Positions 34,071-42,273 of a DNA stretch of 64,000 nt are shown piece by piece; positions within the stretch are counted from its first letter, which is position 1; every line of letters starts with the position of its first letter. The position numbers and the translations under genes were made by a program. The notes under the pieces are model-generated. The model did not search any database and had not been told where the DNA came from. It saw nothing but the letters and a program-made list of their open reading frames with translations. The DNA is taken from assembly GCA_039817885.1 (NCBI GenBank), contig JBCBUY010000001.1, forward strand, positions 33,605-97,604, written 5' to 3'. The DNA comes from CALLCD01 sp039817885 (GTDB lineage Bacteria; Pseudomonadota; Alphaproteobacteria; Caulobacterales; Hyphomonadaceae).

Positions 34071-34596
34071 TGAGCAGTCGATGCCAAAGCGGGCCAACAA
34101 GTGCGTCGATTGCATCCTCAATATCCCAGTCGCGACGGATCACCTGTTTCGCGGCGAGCTCCGCGAGAATATTGCGCAAGGGCAAACGAATCTCGGACTT
34201 GAGCCAAGCACGCCACTTTTCGCCGGCACTTTCATCATCTGCGGCGGCCAGAAGCGCAGCGCGCAGCACGTAGTTTCCATCGCCCGTGCGCGCCGTCGCT
34301 TCTATCGGAGCAATGATGGCTGCGATACGCTGGGCAGCGTCCCGGGCCCCATCGGGCGCTGCGGGCATAAGGCTCAGGGCCGCATCAAGGCACAGCGTGC
34401 CAATCGATGGCCACCAGCGATAGATGGTCTGCTTTGAAGCACTGGCACGCCGGGCAACATTATCGACACTGAAGTTCCGCCAGCCATTCTCCGAAAGCTC
34501 CAACCGAACAGCGTCCAGAATCGCCGCCTGGGAGGATTCACTGCGCTTAGGACCTTCGCGTCGTTGCCGTTTGGATTTCGTGCCTGATTCAGCCAT
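33997..34596 (-). CDS. TetR-family transcriptional regulator
   Basis: N-terminal helix-turn-helix (AAILDAVRLELSENGWRNFS, VDNVARRASASKQTIYRWW) followed by a C-terminal ligand/dimer domain (AAIIAPIEATARTGDGNY, DAIDALVGPLWHRLLI). 199 residues from ATG 34596, with GAGGTGAGGCGG ahead. Its last 74 bases lie inside the 3' end of the convergent acyltransferase gene, an unusually long overlap that could cause antisense interference. No operator identified. Confidence 0.88.
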   Translation of the reverse strand: MAESGTKSKRQRREGPKRSESSQAAILDAVRLELSENGWRNFSVDNVARRASASKQTIYRWWPSIGTLCLDAALSLMPAAPDGARDAAQRIAAIIAPIEATARTGDGNYVLRAALLAAADDESAGEKWRAWLKSEIRLPLRNILAELAAKQVIRRDWDIEDAIDALVGPLWHRLLIMRSPIPEAYSLRQAENLLAALRS

Positions 34597-34710
34597 CCGC
34601 CTCACCTCTGACCTGCGCATATGCCGCGCGTATTGATGCTGAGAGAGACAATAAGCCCAAAGGGTTTCGAAAAATAGAACGGGTCGGACGATTTAGGCGG
34701 CCACCAATGA

Positions 34711-35244
34711 CTATTTTTTGTCACTGCCGCGTTCCACAGCTTCCTTTATCAACTCGCGCGCCTTTTCAATGCCAGACCACCCTTCCACCCGAGACCACTT
34801 CCCCGCCTCCAGATCTTTGTAATGGGCAAAAAAGTGCTCGATCTTGTCGACAAGGATTTTCGGAAGATCGTGATAGGACGCAATCGTATCATAATAGGGC
34901 GTCAATTTCGGGTGGGGCACAGCGAGGATCTTTTCGTCAGGCCCTTTGTCATCCGTCATCATGAGAACGCCAACAGGGCGCGCGCGAACAACCGAGCCGG
35001 GCACCAAAGGCCGGCTGCCAACAACCATGACATCGATCGGATCACCGTCCAGGCTCAGCGTGTGGGGCACAAACCCGTAATTACAGGGATAGCGCATCTC
35101 AGTGTAGAGATAGCGATCAACGAACATGGCTCCGGACGCCTTATCGATCTCATATTTGATGGGGTCACCGCCGAGGGGCACTTCAACGATAACGTTGACG
35201 TCGTCGGGCGGATTGTGGCCAGCGATAATCTTAGTGATGTCCAT
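34711..35244 (-). CDS. ppa: Inorganic pyrophosphatase, family I
   Basis: Hydrolyses PPi to drive biosynthesis; cytoplasmic hexamer in bacteria. 177 residues from ATG 35244, the normal size. VIVEVPLGGDPIKYEIDK, YPCNYGFVPHTLSLDGDPID with the metal-binding aspartates, and GPDEKILAVPHPKLTPYYD are all diagnostic. The longer frame to 35313 adds nothing family-like. It is separated from the TetR gene by 114 bases. Confidence 0.95.
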   Translation of the reverse strand: MDITKIIAGHNPPDDVNVIVEVPLGGDPIKYEIDKASGAMFVDRYLYTEMRYPCNYGFVPHTLSLDGDPIDVMVVGSRPLVPGSVVRARPVGVLMMTDDKGPDEKILAVPHPKLTPYYDTIASYHDLPKILVDKIEHFFAHYKDLEAGKWSRVEGWSGIEKARELIKEAVERGSDKK

Positions 35245-35598
35245 ACGGGTATGCTCTTCTGTGGGCTTCTGAACCGAACCTAGGGCGGTCGCGGGAAAGC
35301 GGCGAATAGTCAAGCCCGTGACGGGTCAACTATTTGTCGAATAGCAAGTGCGTCCAAAAACTGATCAGCTGATACCACGACCCCGGCCAATCGCCCAACA
35401 GGTCAACCCGGCCGCGACCAGATGCTCGATCCAGGCCAGCGGCAATGCCGTCCAGATAAAGTGCGCACCGACGAATCCCATATTGACGATTCCCACCCAG
35501 ATCAGGCCGAAAACGGTGACTGTAAACGCAAGCGATGCGAGACGGGTTTGCGCTTACGGACTTGACGTTCGCGATCAGTTCGCCTTCAGGCTTAAGCC
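35245..35598. other. Spacer between ppa and the nitrilase gene
   Basis: About 354 bases between two divergent genes. No complete gene is supported. A reverse frame at 35365-35553 encodes membrane-like sequence without a start (listed separately). The start region of the nitrilase gene lacks a strong Shine-Dalgarno. Confidence 0.5.
35365..35553 (-). pseudogene. Possible remnant of a small two-TM membrane protein gene
   Basis: The reverse frame between TAA at 35554-35556 and TGA at 35365-35367 reads as two clean hydrophobic helices: FTVTVFGLIWVGIVNMGFVG then FIWTALPLAWIEHLVAAG, ending WAIGRGRGIS. The amino acid composition is that of a real membrane protein, but no start codon exists before codon 20. 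It may be the 3' part of a gene broken by frameshift or deletion, or chance. Confidence 0.25.
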
Positions 35599-36537
35599 AT
35601 GACTCAGCACCGAATAGCTGCCGTCCAGGCAGCTCCCAAACTCTTCGACCGCAAAGACACAATTTCCCGTTTCGAACATTGGTTGGAAAAGGCAAAGGAT
35701 GCAGGGGCAGATCTCGTTGTCTTCCCTGAGTCCTTTCTTGGCGGGTATCCGAAAGGCGTGGATTTTGGCGCACGGGTGGGATCACGCGACGAGGCAGGCC
35801 GCGACCTGTTCAAACAATATTATGAAAACGCGTTTGATCCGATGGGCGAGGGTTTCACCAAAGTGCGCCAGCTCATCGCAGATGCCGGCATCAATGTCGT
35901 TACCGGTCTAATGGAGCCCGTCGGCGACACGCTCCACTGCGCGGCTGCCACGCTTGACCGCAAGGGCGATGTAGTGGGCTGGCGGCGAAAACTCATGCCA
36001 ACGGCGATGGAACGGATCATCTGGGGGACCGGTGATGGCGCGACCTTGAATGTGGCAGAGACCGATGTCGGCCGAGTGGCCGCAACGATATGCTGGGAAA
36101 ACTACATGCCGCTCCTGCGCACACAGCACTACCAGCAAGGTGTCCAAATCTATACAGCCCCGACGGTTGATGACCGCGATGTGTGGCTACCGAGCATGCA
36201 GATGATCGCCCTTGAAGGACGCTGCTTTGTCGTGTCGGCTTGCCAGTATATGACCCGCGGCGATGTGGCGGACGGTATTGCATATGATGCCATTCAGGGA
36301 GACGCGCCGGAGACCCCCCTAATCCGCGGCGGCTCTTGCATCATCTCCCCTTTTGGCAAGGTGCTTGCCGGGCCCGTCTACGGGGCGTCGCAACTCGTTG
36401 TCGCGGATATAGATTTGGGCGAAATCGCACGCGGAAAGTTTGACCTGGATGTCACCGGGCACTATGCCCGCCCGGATATATTTGAGCTTAAAGTGGACAG
36501 AACAGCGCATCTGGCCTGTCCGCCGATTAAAGACTGA
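35599..36537 (+). CDS. Nitrilase (carbon-nitrogen hydrolase family)
   Basis: Hydrolyses nitriles to carboxylic acids and ammonia. The Glu-Lys-Cys triad is visible: VVFPESFLGGYPKG near residue 46, WRRKLMPTAMERIIWG near 131 and ATICWENYMPLLRTQ near 162. The last motif, CWEN, places it with plant/bacterial aliphatic-aromatic nitrilases rather than amidases. Length 312. Ends 28 bases before threonine deaminase, so the two may be co-transcribed. Natural substrate unknown. Confidence 0.9.
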   Translation: MTQHRIAAVQAAPKLFDRKDTISRFEHWLEKAKDAGADLVVFPESFLGGYPKGVDFGARVGSRDEAGRDLFKQYYENAFDPMGEGFTKVRQLIADAGINVVTGLMEPVGDTLHCAAATLDRKGDVVGWRRKLMPTAMERIIWGTGDGATLNVAETDVGRVAATICWENYMPLLRTQHYQQGVQIYTAPTVDDRDVWLPSMQMIALEGRCFVVSACQYMTRGDVADGIAYDAIQGDAPETPLIRGGSCIISPFGKVLAGPVYGASQLVVADIDLGEIARGKFDLDVTGHYARPDIFELKVDRTAHLACPPIKD

Positions 36538-36565
36538 GCGCCAAGGGCCTGCGGGGAACACCTAA

Positions 36566-37786
36566 ATGACAAAAGCGACCATAACGCTTGAAGACATCCA
36601 AGCCGCCGCAAAGGTTCTGGAGGGGCAAATAGAGAAGACGCCAATGTGGCGAAGCCGCACCCTGTCTGACATCACAGGGGCAGATGTGTGGATCAAGTTT
36701 GAGAACCTCCAATTCACGGCATCCTTCAAAGAACGCGGCGCGCTGAACCGGCTGACGGCACTCACCGAAGAGGAACGACGCAACGGGGTTATCGCTGTGT
36801 CTGCGGGCAATCATGCCCAGGGCGTTGCCTATCATGCCAAACGGCTTGGCATTCCGGCCACGATCGTGATGCCGGTCACGACCCCGTTCAACAAGGTGCA
36901 GCACACGCGCGATCATGGTGCGCGGGTCTTGCTCGAAGGCCAGACTTTCGACGAAGCATCGGTCTATGCCGCCACAGTACGCGCGCGAGACGGGCTCACT
37001 TTTATTCACCCTTTTGATGATGCGGGCATCATCTCTGGTCAGGGCACGATCGGGCTGGAAATGCTGACGGCAGTACCGGAACTTGATTCCCTGATCGTAC
37101 CCATTGGTGGCGGCGGGTTGATCAGCGGCATTGCGACAGCCGCCAAAGGTTTGAAACCCGAGATCGAGATCATTGGTGTCGAGGCGGCGATGTATCCGAG
37201 CATGCATGCCGCATTCACCGGATCAAACGCACCGATCAATGGCGGCGCGAGCATCGCCGAAGGCATAGCCGTCAAACAAGCAGGCGAGTTGACAGCACCC
37301 ATTGTGAAGGAGCTGGTTGACGACATTCTACTGGTCGAAGAAGAGCACCTTGAACGGGCGATCACGCTCTATGCAGATGTCGAGAAGACGGTGGCAGAAG
37401 GGGCCGGCGCAGCGGGACTCGCTGCTATGCTTGCGCACCCTTCGCGGTTTTCTGGAAAGCGCGTTGGGCTGGTACTGTGCGGCGGAAACATAGATACGCG
37501 CCTGCTGGCATCCGTCCTGACCCGTGCATTGGTGCGGGAAAACCGGCTGACCAATATTCGCATTATCGGGGACGACCGTCCGGGGCTCCTGTCTCTTGTG
37601 ACCAAAATCATTGGAGATAGCGGCGCGAACATTATGGAAGTCGCCCATAATCGCATTGCCCTCGACGTTCCGGCAAAGGGGGCCGAGTTCGATATTCTGA
37701 TTGAAACACGCGATGCCCAGCACACGCAGGAAGTGACGGATGCACTGGCTCAGGCTGGCTATCCGCCTCGTCCGCTCGGCAGTTAA
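36566..37786 (+). CDS. ilvA: Threonine ammonia-lyase with C-terminal ACT domain
   Basis: PLP enzyme making 2-oxobutanoate from threonine for isoleucine synthesis or threonine breakdown. The PLP lysine sits in QFTASFKERGALNRL near residue 58. The phosphate-binding loop is VPIGGGGLISGIATA near 185, and VAEGAGAAGLAAML is near 280. One ACT domain follows (about 325-400: IRIIGDDRPGLLSLVTKIIG). Length 406 with a single ACT domain fits the short-form biosynthetic/catabolic type found in alphaproteobacteria. Start ATG 36566. Confidence 0.93.
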   Translation: MTKATITLEDIQAAAKVLEGQIEKTPMWRSRTLSDITGADVWIKFENLQFTASFKERGALNRLTALTEEERRNGVIAVSAGNHAQGVAYHAKRLGIPATIVMPVTTPFNKVQHTRDHGARVLLEGQTFDEASVYAATVRARDGLTFIHPFDDAGIISGQGTIGLEMLTAVPELDSLIVPIGGGGLISGIATAAKGLKPEIEIIGVEAAMYPSMHAAFTGSNAPINGGASIAEGIAVKQAGELTAPIVKELVDDILLVEEEHLERAITLYADVEKTVAEGAGAAGLAAMLAHPSRFSGKRVGLVLCGGNIDTRLLASVLTRALVRENRLTNIRIIGDDRPGLLSLVTKIIGDSGANIMEVAHNRIALDVPAKGAEFDILIETRDAQHTQEVTDALAQAGYPPRPLGS

Positions 37787-37871
37787 AAATCGGACATGAA
37801 CGCACCGGGTGACTTTAACGTGGAACGCCTCTAAAGGGTCGCCAGACACCAGCTCAGGAGTACCGAGCGCC

Positions 37872-39557
37872 ATGATCCGCACATTCATTCTGGGCCTTGC
37901 CCTCGGTTTGACACTTGTCGCCTGTTCCGGCGGAAGCAGCGAACCCGTCGATCCCGCTGATCCATTCGCCGTACTTGCCCCTTGGGACAGTCAGCGCGAC
38001 GACATTGTCACGACAGCCAGCGGACTTCAGTACTACGTTCTGAGATCAGGAGACGCGTCACAACAAAGGTTGAAAGAAACCGACACAGTCATCGCCGAGT
38101 ACGACATGCGATTTGAGTCCGACGGTGCCCGCTGGGATTCCAGCGAAGAGCGCCACGGCTTCGCAGCCATCTTCCGCGTACCGGACCGTTTGCCCGGTTG
38201 GACTGAGGCACTGCAACTCATGCGTCCGGGCGACGAATGGATGATCTACACACCCGCAAACCTAGCATTTGGAGAAGAAAGCCCCCCCGGCATACCGCAG
38301 GGTTCGGCTTTCGTCACACGCATGAAAGTCATTAGCGCAAAAAGCGGCGACTATCCCGGCACCGCCCACTGGGACACTTATACGCTCTGGGATCCCGAGG
38401 CCGATGGGGTCATAACAACCGATAGCGGCCTCCAATACGTCGTTCTGAAATCTGGATCAGACGGCGGCGTGGCACCAAAGATCAATGACGTGGCTGTGGT
38501 GCACTATGAAGGCCGCTTCGCCGAATCTGGCGAGGTGTTCGACAACAGTTTTGCGCGAGGCTCGCCTGGCAATTTCCGCGTGTCGCAGATCATACCAGGA
38601 TGGACCGAAGCGCTACAGCTCATGAAACCTGGCGACGAATGGCTGCTCTATATCCCCGCGGATCTCGCCTATGGTGAAAGTGGACGGCCCGGCGTGCCCC
38701 CGAACGCCGATCTGATTTTCCATGTCGACCTGTTTGGATCCATCCCAGACGATTATCCCGGAAATGAGATCTGGGAGGCGAATTGGCCCTGGAATCCAGA
38801 TGCGGACGGTGTCGAGGTAACCGAGAGCGGCATCGAATATATCGAGCTCACATCAGCGCCTGAAGGGGAAACCAAGCCGAAACCGGGCGATACGGTCGTC
38901 GTTGACTATGATGGCCGCCTCTCATCCAATGGCGCGCGCTTCGATGGCACATTTGACGGCGCGACACCCCTCACCATTGAAGTTGGCCGGGTCATCCCAG
39001 CTTGGACAGAAATGCTGCAACTCATGGATCCGGGTGATGACTGGCTGGTACACATTCCATCAGAGCTCGGCTACGGCGAGGAAGGCACACCAGGCGGCCC
39101 GATCCCGCCGAATGCAGATCTGATGTTCCGCATCAAGCTGAATGAATTCTTCGGCAAACAGGTCTCAGACACCGAAGCCTGGGACAGGCTGACACCCTGG
39201 AACAGTGAGGCAGACGGCGTCCAGAAAACCGCATCGGGCCTTGAATATGTCGTGATTGAGAGCGGCCCAGAAGACGGACAAAGTCCAACTCCCAACAGCC
39301 GCGCAGTCGTCTATTATGAAGGTCGGCTGGCCGAAACCGGAGCGACATTCGACAGCGCATATGAACGCGGTCGCTATGCCGAATTCGGCGTCACACAGGT
39401 TATCCCGGGTTGGACCGAAGCCTTGCAGCTGATGAAACCCGGCGACCGCTGGATGCTCTATCTTCCGGCCAACATCGCCTATGGCGAACGAGAGGCGGGA
39501 TCGATACCGGCAAACTCCGACCTGATCTTCGAAGTCCAGCTTATGGCCGTCCAGTGA
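37872..39557 (+). CDS. Lipoprotein with four tandem FKBP-type peptidyl-prolyl isomerase domains
   Basis: 561 residues from ATG 37872 (AGGAG upstream). The lipobox LTLVAC near residue 18 predicts membrane anchoring in the periplasm. Four FKBP domains of about 130 residues follow. Each begins with a W..W-P-x-x-DGV linker and SGLQYVVLKSG-like strand, then VVHYEGRF, FRVSQIIPGWTEALQLMKPG and IPADLAYGESG..NADLIF. Domains 2 and 4 keep the active-site aromatics best; domain 1 is the most divergent (DMRFESDGARWD). It probably folds envelope proteins. rmlD starts six bases after it. Confidence 0.88.
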   Translation: MIRTFILGLALGLTLVACSGGSSEPVDPADPFAVLAPWDSQRDDIVTTASGLQYYVLRSGDASQQRLKETDTVIAEYDMRFESDGARWDSSEERHGFAAIFRVPDRLPGWTEALQLMRPGDEWMIYTPANLAFGEESPPGIPQGSAFVTRMKVISAKSGDYPGTAHWDTYTLWDPEADGVITTDSGLQYVVLKSGSDGGVAPKINDVAVVHYEGRFAESGEVFDNSFARGSPGNFRVSQIIPGWTEALQLMKPGDEWLLYIPADLAYGESGRPGVPPNADLIFHVDLFGSIPDDYPGNEIWEANWPWNPDADGVEVTESGIEYIELTSAPEGETKPKPGDTVVVDYDGRLSSNGARFDGTFDGATPLTIEVGRVIPAWTEMLQLMDPGDDWLVHIPSELGYGEEGTPGGPIPPNADLMFRIKLNEFFGKQVSDTEAWDRLTPWNSEADGVQKTASGLEYVVIESGPEDGQSPTPNSRAVVYYEGRLAETGATFDSAYERGRYAEFGVTQVIPGWTEALQLMKPGDRWMLYLPANIAYGEREAGSIPANSDLIFEVQLMAVQ

Positions 39558-39563
39558 GCCACA

Positions 39564-40448
39564 ATGAGCACCCCTGATCGGATACTTGTAACCGGAGGGG
39601 GAGGACGGCTGGGACGAGCGCTTAGGTCAATTGGTTGCAAGGCATACGCGCGCAGCGAGCTTGACATCACCAATCCGAAAAGTGTTTCCCGCGCGCTAGA
39701 TCACGCCGGTCCTGCGATCGTCATTAACGCTGCGGCCTATACCAATGTCGAGGCGGCGGAGACCGATCGAAGTGGTGCATTTGCAGTAAACGCAGAAGGT
39801 GCGGGCCATGTCGCCAACGCCTGCGCAGAGCGAGATATCCCGCTGATTCACATCTCGACAGATTATGTATTTGGCGACGGCGATCCGGCTCAGCCGATCT
39901 CGCCAGCTGCCACCCCCGCCCCCCTATCCATCTACGGCGAGAGCAAACACGCCGGTGAGCAAGCCGTCCAATCGGCAGGCGGACAATCCACCATCGTCCG
40001 CGTATCTTGGCTGTATGATGGGGGCGAGAGCACGTTCATCGACAAGATGCTGAAAATTGCGGCCACCCGGGACGCCTTGACGATCGTCGACGATGCCATG
40101 GGCCGACCCAGCCATGTCGCCGACCTCGCTCCCTGTCTGGTCACGCTGGCAAACTTGGTCCTGGAGCGCCAAGCCGGCCTTCCTGAGATCTTACATATGG
40201 GGCCGAGAGAGCCGGCCAGCAGATATGATTGGGCAGTCAGGCTATTTGAGGTCAGCGCAGAACTCGGCGGCCCGTCACCCTCCCTCACACGCTGTACATC
40301 CGATGCTTTCCCCACAAAGGTCCGCCATCCACTGGGTCTGGTTCTAGAAGTTGGCGAGACTGAGCCCTTGCTGGGACAAATGCCATCCTGGCATAAGGCG
40401 ACACGGGTGGCCGTGACGCAGCGCCTGGCCAACGCAGCAGAGGTCTAA
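39564..40448 (+). CDS. rmlD: dTDP-4-dehydrorhamnose reductase
   Basis: Last step of dTDP-L-rhamnose synthesis; NAD(P)H-dependent SDR. The nucleotide motif ILVTGGGGRLGRALR begins the protein. VINAAAYTNVEAAETD near 55, the catalytic segment IHISTDYVFGDGD near 97 and YGESKHAGEQAV near 128 (the Tyr-x-x-x-Lys pair) follow. FPTKVRHP-like sequence near the end is also typical. Length 294. Separated from rmlA and rmlB, which lie on the other strand at 46.8-48.8 kb; rmlC is not in the window. Confidence 0.92.
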   Translation: MSTPDRILVTGGGGRLGRALRSIGCKAYARSELDITNPKSVSRALDHAGPAIVINAAAYTNVEAAETDRSGAFAVNAEGAGHVANACAERDIPLIHISTDYVFGDGDPAQPISPAATPAPLSIYGESKHAGEQAVQSAGGQSTIVRVSWLYDGGESTFIDKMLKIAATRDALTIVDDAMGRPSHVADLAPCLVTLANLVLERQAGLPEILHMGPREPASRYDWAVRLFEVSAELGGPSPSLTRCTSDAFPTKVRHPLGLVLEVGETEPLLGQMPSWHKATRVAVTQRLANAAEV

Positions 40449-40453
40449 TCTCG

Positions 40454-41458
40454 GTGGCAGATCGCGTAGACCCATGGCTGACGGTCATCATTGTCAATTA
40501 CAATGGGGAGCGCTTCCTTCAGGGGGCATTGGACTCCCTCGCAGCACAAACCGAACAGACCTTCGATGTTATTCTCGTCGACAATGCATCGACGGACGGC
40601 TCGCTCGAGACCCTGAAAACGGACCACCTGCCAAGGTTCAAACTTATAGCCTCGGAGCAAAATCTCGGCTTCGCCGGCGGCAACAATCTCGCTGCCGAGC
40701 AGGCAACAACTCCCTGGATCGCGCTGCTTAACCCGGACGCTGCGGCGCTGTCTGATTGGGTCGCCGCTTTGCGAGCAGCAACGGAAACCCATCCTGACGT
40801 ATCAGTATTTGCCGGAGCCACACTTCGAATGGATCAACCCAATATCATTGATGGTGCCGGCGACGCCTATTTTGGGTTGGGTCTCCCATGGCGAGGCGGG
40901 TTTGGGCGGCCCGCGTCAGAGCTGCCGGAGGCCGGTACGTGCTTTTCGCCATGCGGCGCTGCCGCCCTGTACCGCCGAGATGTCTTTCTGAGCGTGGGTG
41001 GGTTCGAAGAACGTTACTTCTGTTTCTGCGAAGATGTCGATTTATCGTTTCGGTTACGGCTCCAAGGCCATGGCTGCGTCTTCTGGCCCACCGCCAAAGC
41101 CTATCATTATGGCGGTGGCTCGACTGGCAAGGCGAGTGACTTCGCGGTGCGCCATGGCACACGCAACCGGATCTGGACCTTCTTCCGGAACATGCCGCCC
41201 ATCGCGCTGATTGTGCTGTCTCCGTTTCACGTCTTGATGACGTTAGCCTTGGTCTTTCGCGCCTTGTTCAAGGGGGAGCTGAAACCGACCCTTCGCGGTT
41301 TGCAAGAGGGCGTCTTTGGTGGCCAGCTCTTCGCCGGCCGGCGCGGCATCCAAAAGAGCCGGACCCTATCGAGCTGGCAGATCCTTAAAACAATGAGCTG
41401 GAACCCCGTCCGGATGCTGACACGCAAACCGGACGTTCGCCCATTCGACACTCACTGA
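40454..41458 (+). CDS. GT2 glycosyltransferase, rhamnosyltransferase-like
   Basis: Sugar transferase of the WbbL-type GT2 group that commonly uses dTDP-rhamnose. VIIVNYNGERFLQGALDSL, LVDNASTDGS, NLGFAGGNNLAAE and ALLNPDA (metal site) are seen in the first 100 residues. VGGFEERYFCFCEDVDLSFR comes near 180. The C-terminal part holds one hydrophobic stretch (IALIVLSPFHVLMTLALVF). GTG start at 40454, six bases after the rmlD stop. The pairing with rmlD supports rhamnose as donor, by inference. Confidence 0.87.
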   Translation: MADRVDPWLTVIIVNYNGERFLQGALDSLAAQTEQTFDVILVDNASTDGSLETLKTDHLPRFKLIASEQNLGFAGGNNLAAEQATTPWIALLNPDAAALSDWVAALRAATETHPDVSVFAGATLRMDQPNIIDGAGDAYFGLGLPWRGGFGRPASELPEAGTCFSPCGAAALYRRDVFLSVGGFEERYFCFCEDVDLSFRLRLQGHGCVFWPTAKAYHYGGGSTGKASDFAVRHGTRNRIWTFFRNMPPIALIVLSPFHVLMTLALVFRALFKGELKPTLRGLQEGVFGGQLFAGRRGIQKSRTLSSWQILKTMSWNPVRMLTRKPDVRPFDTH

Positions 41459-41464
41459 TTGAAC

Positions 41465-42091
41465 TTAGCCATCATCTGATGGGGGAACATTCATGCCTTT
41501 CTGGACGGCCGGGCGGGCACTGACAGCGTCGTGCCATCGGGAGACGTTTGGAAAACTGCTCCCTGTCATCTGCTCAACAGCTCCGAGCGCGGGGAGCGAC
41601 CACGGATACGTTGCGATATCGGCAATCGAATAGTCCCCGGCCATAAATTCAGTCTTGCCAAGTTGCGTGTCGAGCACCTTGTAGAGCCGCGCCGCCTCGG
41701 TCGCGAACCGTTCAATGGCTGCGGGGATCTTGTCTTCCCGGTATCTGGCAAAATGATTGAGCTGGCCAAGCATGGGGCCAAATCCACCGACCTGCCAGGC
41801 AAGCCATTCGAGCACCTTCGCCCGCTCCGGTGTCCCAATGGCCGGGAGGAGTTTCCCGGATTTTTCTGCAAGATATGTAAGGATCGCGCCGCTTTCAAAC
41901 ACACTGACACCATTGTCCGTATCGACAATGGCGGGGATCTTGTTGTTCGGACTAATGGCTAGGAACGCCGAACCAAATTGCTCGTCATTGCCAATATTGA
42001 TGGGCTTCACCTCATAGGGCAGACCCATTTCCTCCAGCGCTACCGAGATCTTGCGTCCGTTGGGTGTTGTCCAAGTGTATAATTCAATCAT
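41465..42091 (-). CDS. Glutathione S-transferase family protein
   Basis: Thioredoxin-like N-terminal domain (IELYTWTTPNGRKISVALEE, NNKIPAIVDTDNG, SVFESGAILTYLAEKSGKL) and helical C-terminal domain (LEWLAWQVGGFGPMLGQL, MAGDYSIADIATYPW). This resembles the YfcG/Ure2-like group, where disulfide-bond reductase activity is common. 208 residues from ATG 42091 (GAAGGA ahead); the frame runs open to 42241 but that part has no family similarity. Convergent with the rhamnosyltransferase gene and divergent from metK. Confidence 0.88.
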   Translation of the reverse strand: MIELYTWTTPNGRKISVALEEMGLPYEVKPINIGNDEQFGSAFLAISPNNKIPAIVDTDNGVSVFESGAILTYLAEKSGKLLPAIGTPERAKVLEWLAWQVGGFGPMLGQLNHFARYREDKIPAAIERFATEAARLYKVLDTQLGKTEFMAGDYSIADIATYPWSLPALGAVEQMTGSSFPNVSRWHDAVSARPAVQKGMNVPPSDDG

Positions 42092-42189
42092 GTCAGCCCG
42101 TCCTTCTTCCATGCTGCTCAATCTACAGGACACATGATGACACAGGCCCCGGACTGACAAGACCCCGATGAAAGAAATCAGAAAAGCTG

Positions 42190-42219
42190 CATATAAAGAT
42201 ATAAGCATATATTGATATG
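42190..42219 (+). promoter_or_regulatory. Imperfect 30-bp palindrome upstream of metK
   Basis: CATATAAAGATAT and ATATATTGATATG are inverted repeats matching at 11 of 13 positions around AAGC. It ends 54 bases before the metK start in the divergent GST/metK spacer. The form suits an ArsR-type dimeric repressor; SahR/SamR-type regulators of the SAM cycle are known from Proteobacteria. Assignment to such a regulator is inference. Confidence 0.5.
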
Positions 42220-42273
42220 ATTGCTTCAGCAGTTTATGCACGCTGTTTGTTTTGCCGCGAGAGGTGCCGTTCC

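Noticed and set aside
36527..37207. 226-codon reverse ORF over threonine deaminase
   Set aside because: Shadow of ilvA; no recognisable protein features.
42092..42273. SAM riboswitch before metK
   Set aside because: Looked for SAM-II and SAM/SAH-type conserved pairing and bases and found none; a palindromic operator fits better.
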